NCBI RefSeq assembly: GCF_002159645.1
Contig: NZ_NFJB01000005.1
Coordinates: 59,344 to 123,343, forward strand
Direction of reading: 5' to 3'
Length of the DNA stretch: 64,000 nt
Origin: Parabacteroides sp. An277
Lineage (GTDB): Bacteria; Bacteroidota; Bacteroidia; Bacteroidales; Tannerellaceae
Each line of letters opens with the position of its first letter. Position 1 is the stretch's first letter. This document shows positions 63,957-64,000 of this stretch, in pieces. Made by a program: the position numbers and the translations under genes. The notes under the pieces are model-generated. The model searched no databases. It was not told where the DNA came from and saw nothing but the letters and a program-made list of their open reading frames with translations.

Positions 63957-64000
63957 ATGGAAAACGATTATTTGAACATACTTGCCGGTATTGTACTCCC
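63957..64000 (+). CDS. start of a further gene, possibly a transposase
   Basis: ATG 63957 opens MENDYLNILAGIVLP, cut by the window edge. A TTTG (63921-63924), 20 bases, TTATTTTG promoter-like pair is directly ahead. The first residues are reminiscent of ISAon1-type transposase N-termini, but 14 residues are too few to decide. Confidence 0.35.
   Translation, partial: MENDYLNILAGIVL

Overview
The window is chromosomal DNA from a member of the Bacteroidales (phylum Bacteroidota). Evidence: promoters of the Bacteroidetes type (-33 TTTG, about 20 bp, -7 TAnnTTTG), a short primary sigma factor without region 1.1, a type IX secretion (T9SS) C-terminal signal on a secreted protease, small outer-membrane beta-barrel proteins, and tRNA genes that do not encode CCA. 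A Parabacteroides/Tannerellaceae-like genome is my guess; the genus is not established from the sequence.

Bases 1-14762 hold host housekeeping genes. On the minus strand one transcription unit runs tRNA-Thr, tRNA-Tyr, tRNA-Gly, tRNA-Thr, tuf, tRNA-Trp, secE, nusG, rplK, rplA, rplJ (cut by the window edge). This is nearly the order of the E. coli tufB-rpo region. Behind its promoter lie hpf, a Xer-type recombinase and rpsU. On the plus strand follow a TPR protein, rpmH (only 50 codons), a PASTA protein, an RluD-type pseudouridine synthase, ddl and an acyltransferase, then an M23/LysM peptidase and recG on the minus strand.

Bases 14772-26260 are an integrated 11.5-kb island. It is bounded by an exact 17-bp repeat at the 3' end of tRNA-Arg(CCT) and carries matching tandem arm-type sites just inside both ends. 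It encodes a tyrosine integrase, an excisionase-type HTH protein, a DUF3987 helicase-like ATPase, a primase-polymerase-like protein, a VRR-NUC-type nuclease, a terminase-small-subunit-like protein, a Fic protein, a free-standing RNA polymerase alpha-CTD-like protein and several unknown small proteins. There are no capsid, tail or conjugation genes. The set resembles a phage satellite (PICI-like). The most unusual signal is an 89-bp module present five times inside the island. Its two ends carry GGTT and AACC blocks at fixed spacing, with flanking dinucleotides that differ between copies yet remain complementary within each copy. A probable structured RNA lies directly after three of these modules.

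Bases 26300-43800 return to host genes: recO, tRNA-Glu/rpsT/tRNA-Glu, gyrB, a fused C26 amidase-M19 dipeptidase, an M28-type lipoprotein, sufE, an HU protein, two overlapping rhomboid proteases, an EEP-family protein, a T9SS-secreted serine protease, a cysteine synthase, a beta-barrel protein and priA.

Bases 43800-64000 hold a DUF6261-like protein, a beta-barrel protein, a small HTH protein, tRNA-Met, and an operon rimP-nusA-infB-cvpA-sufB-(beta-barrel)-sufC-sufD followed by sufS. After these come a GGGtGRT-protein/NifU-like scaffold pair, a DegP protease and the primary sigma factor rpoD. The last 44 bases begin a further gene, perhaps a transposase. Four intergenic tandem arrays with unrelated sequences share a 41-42 bp period and palindromic cores. 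A 74-bp palindrome-rich element occurs at two distant sites.
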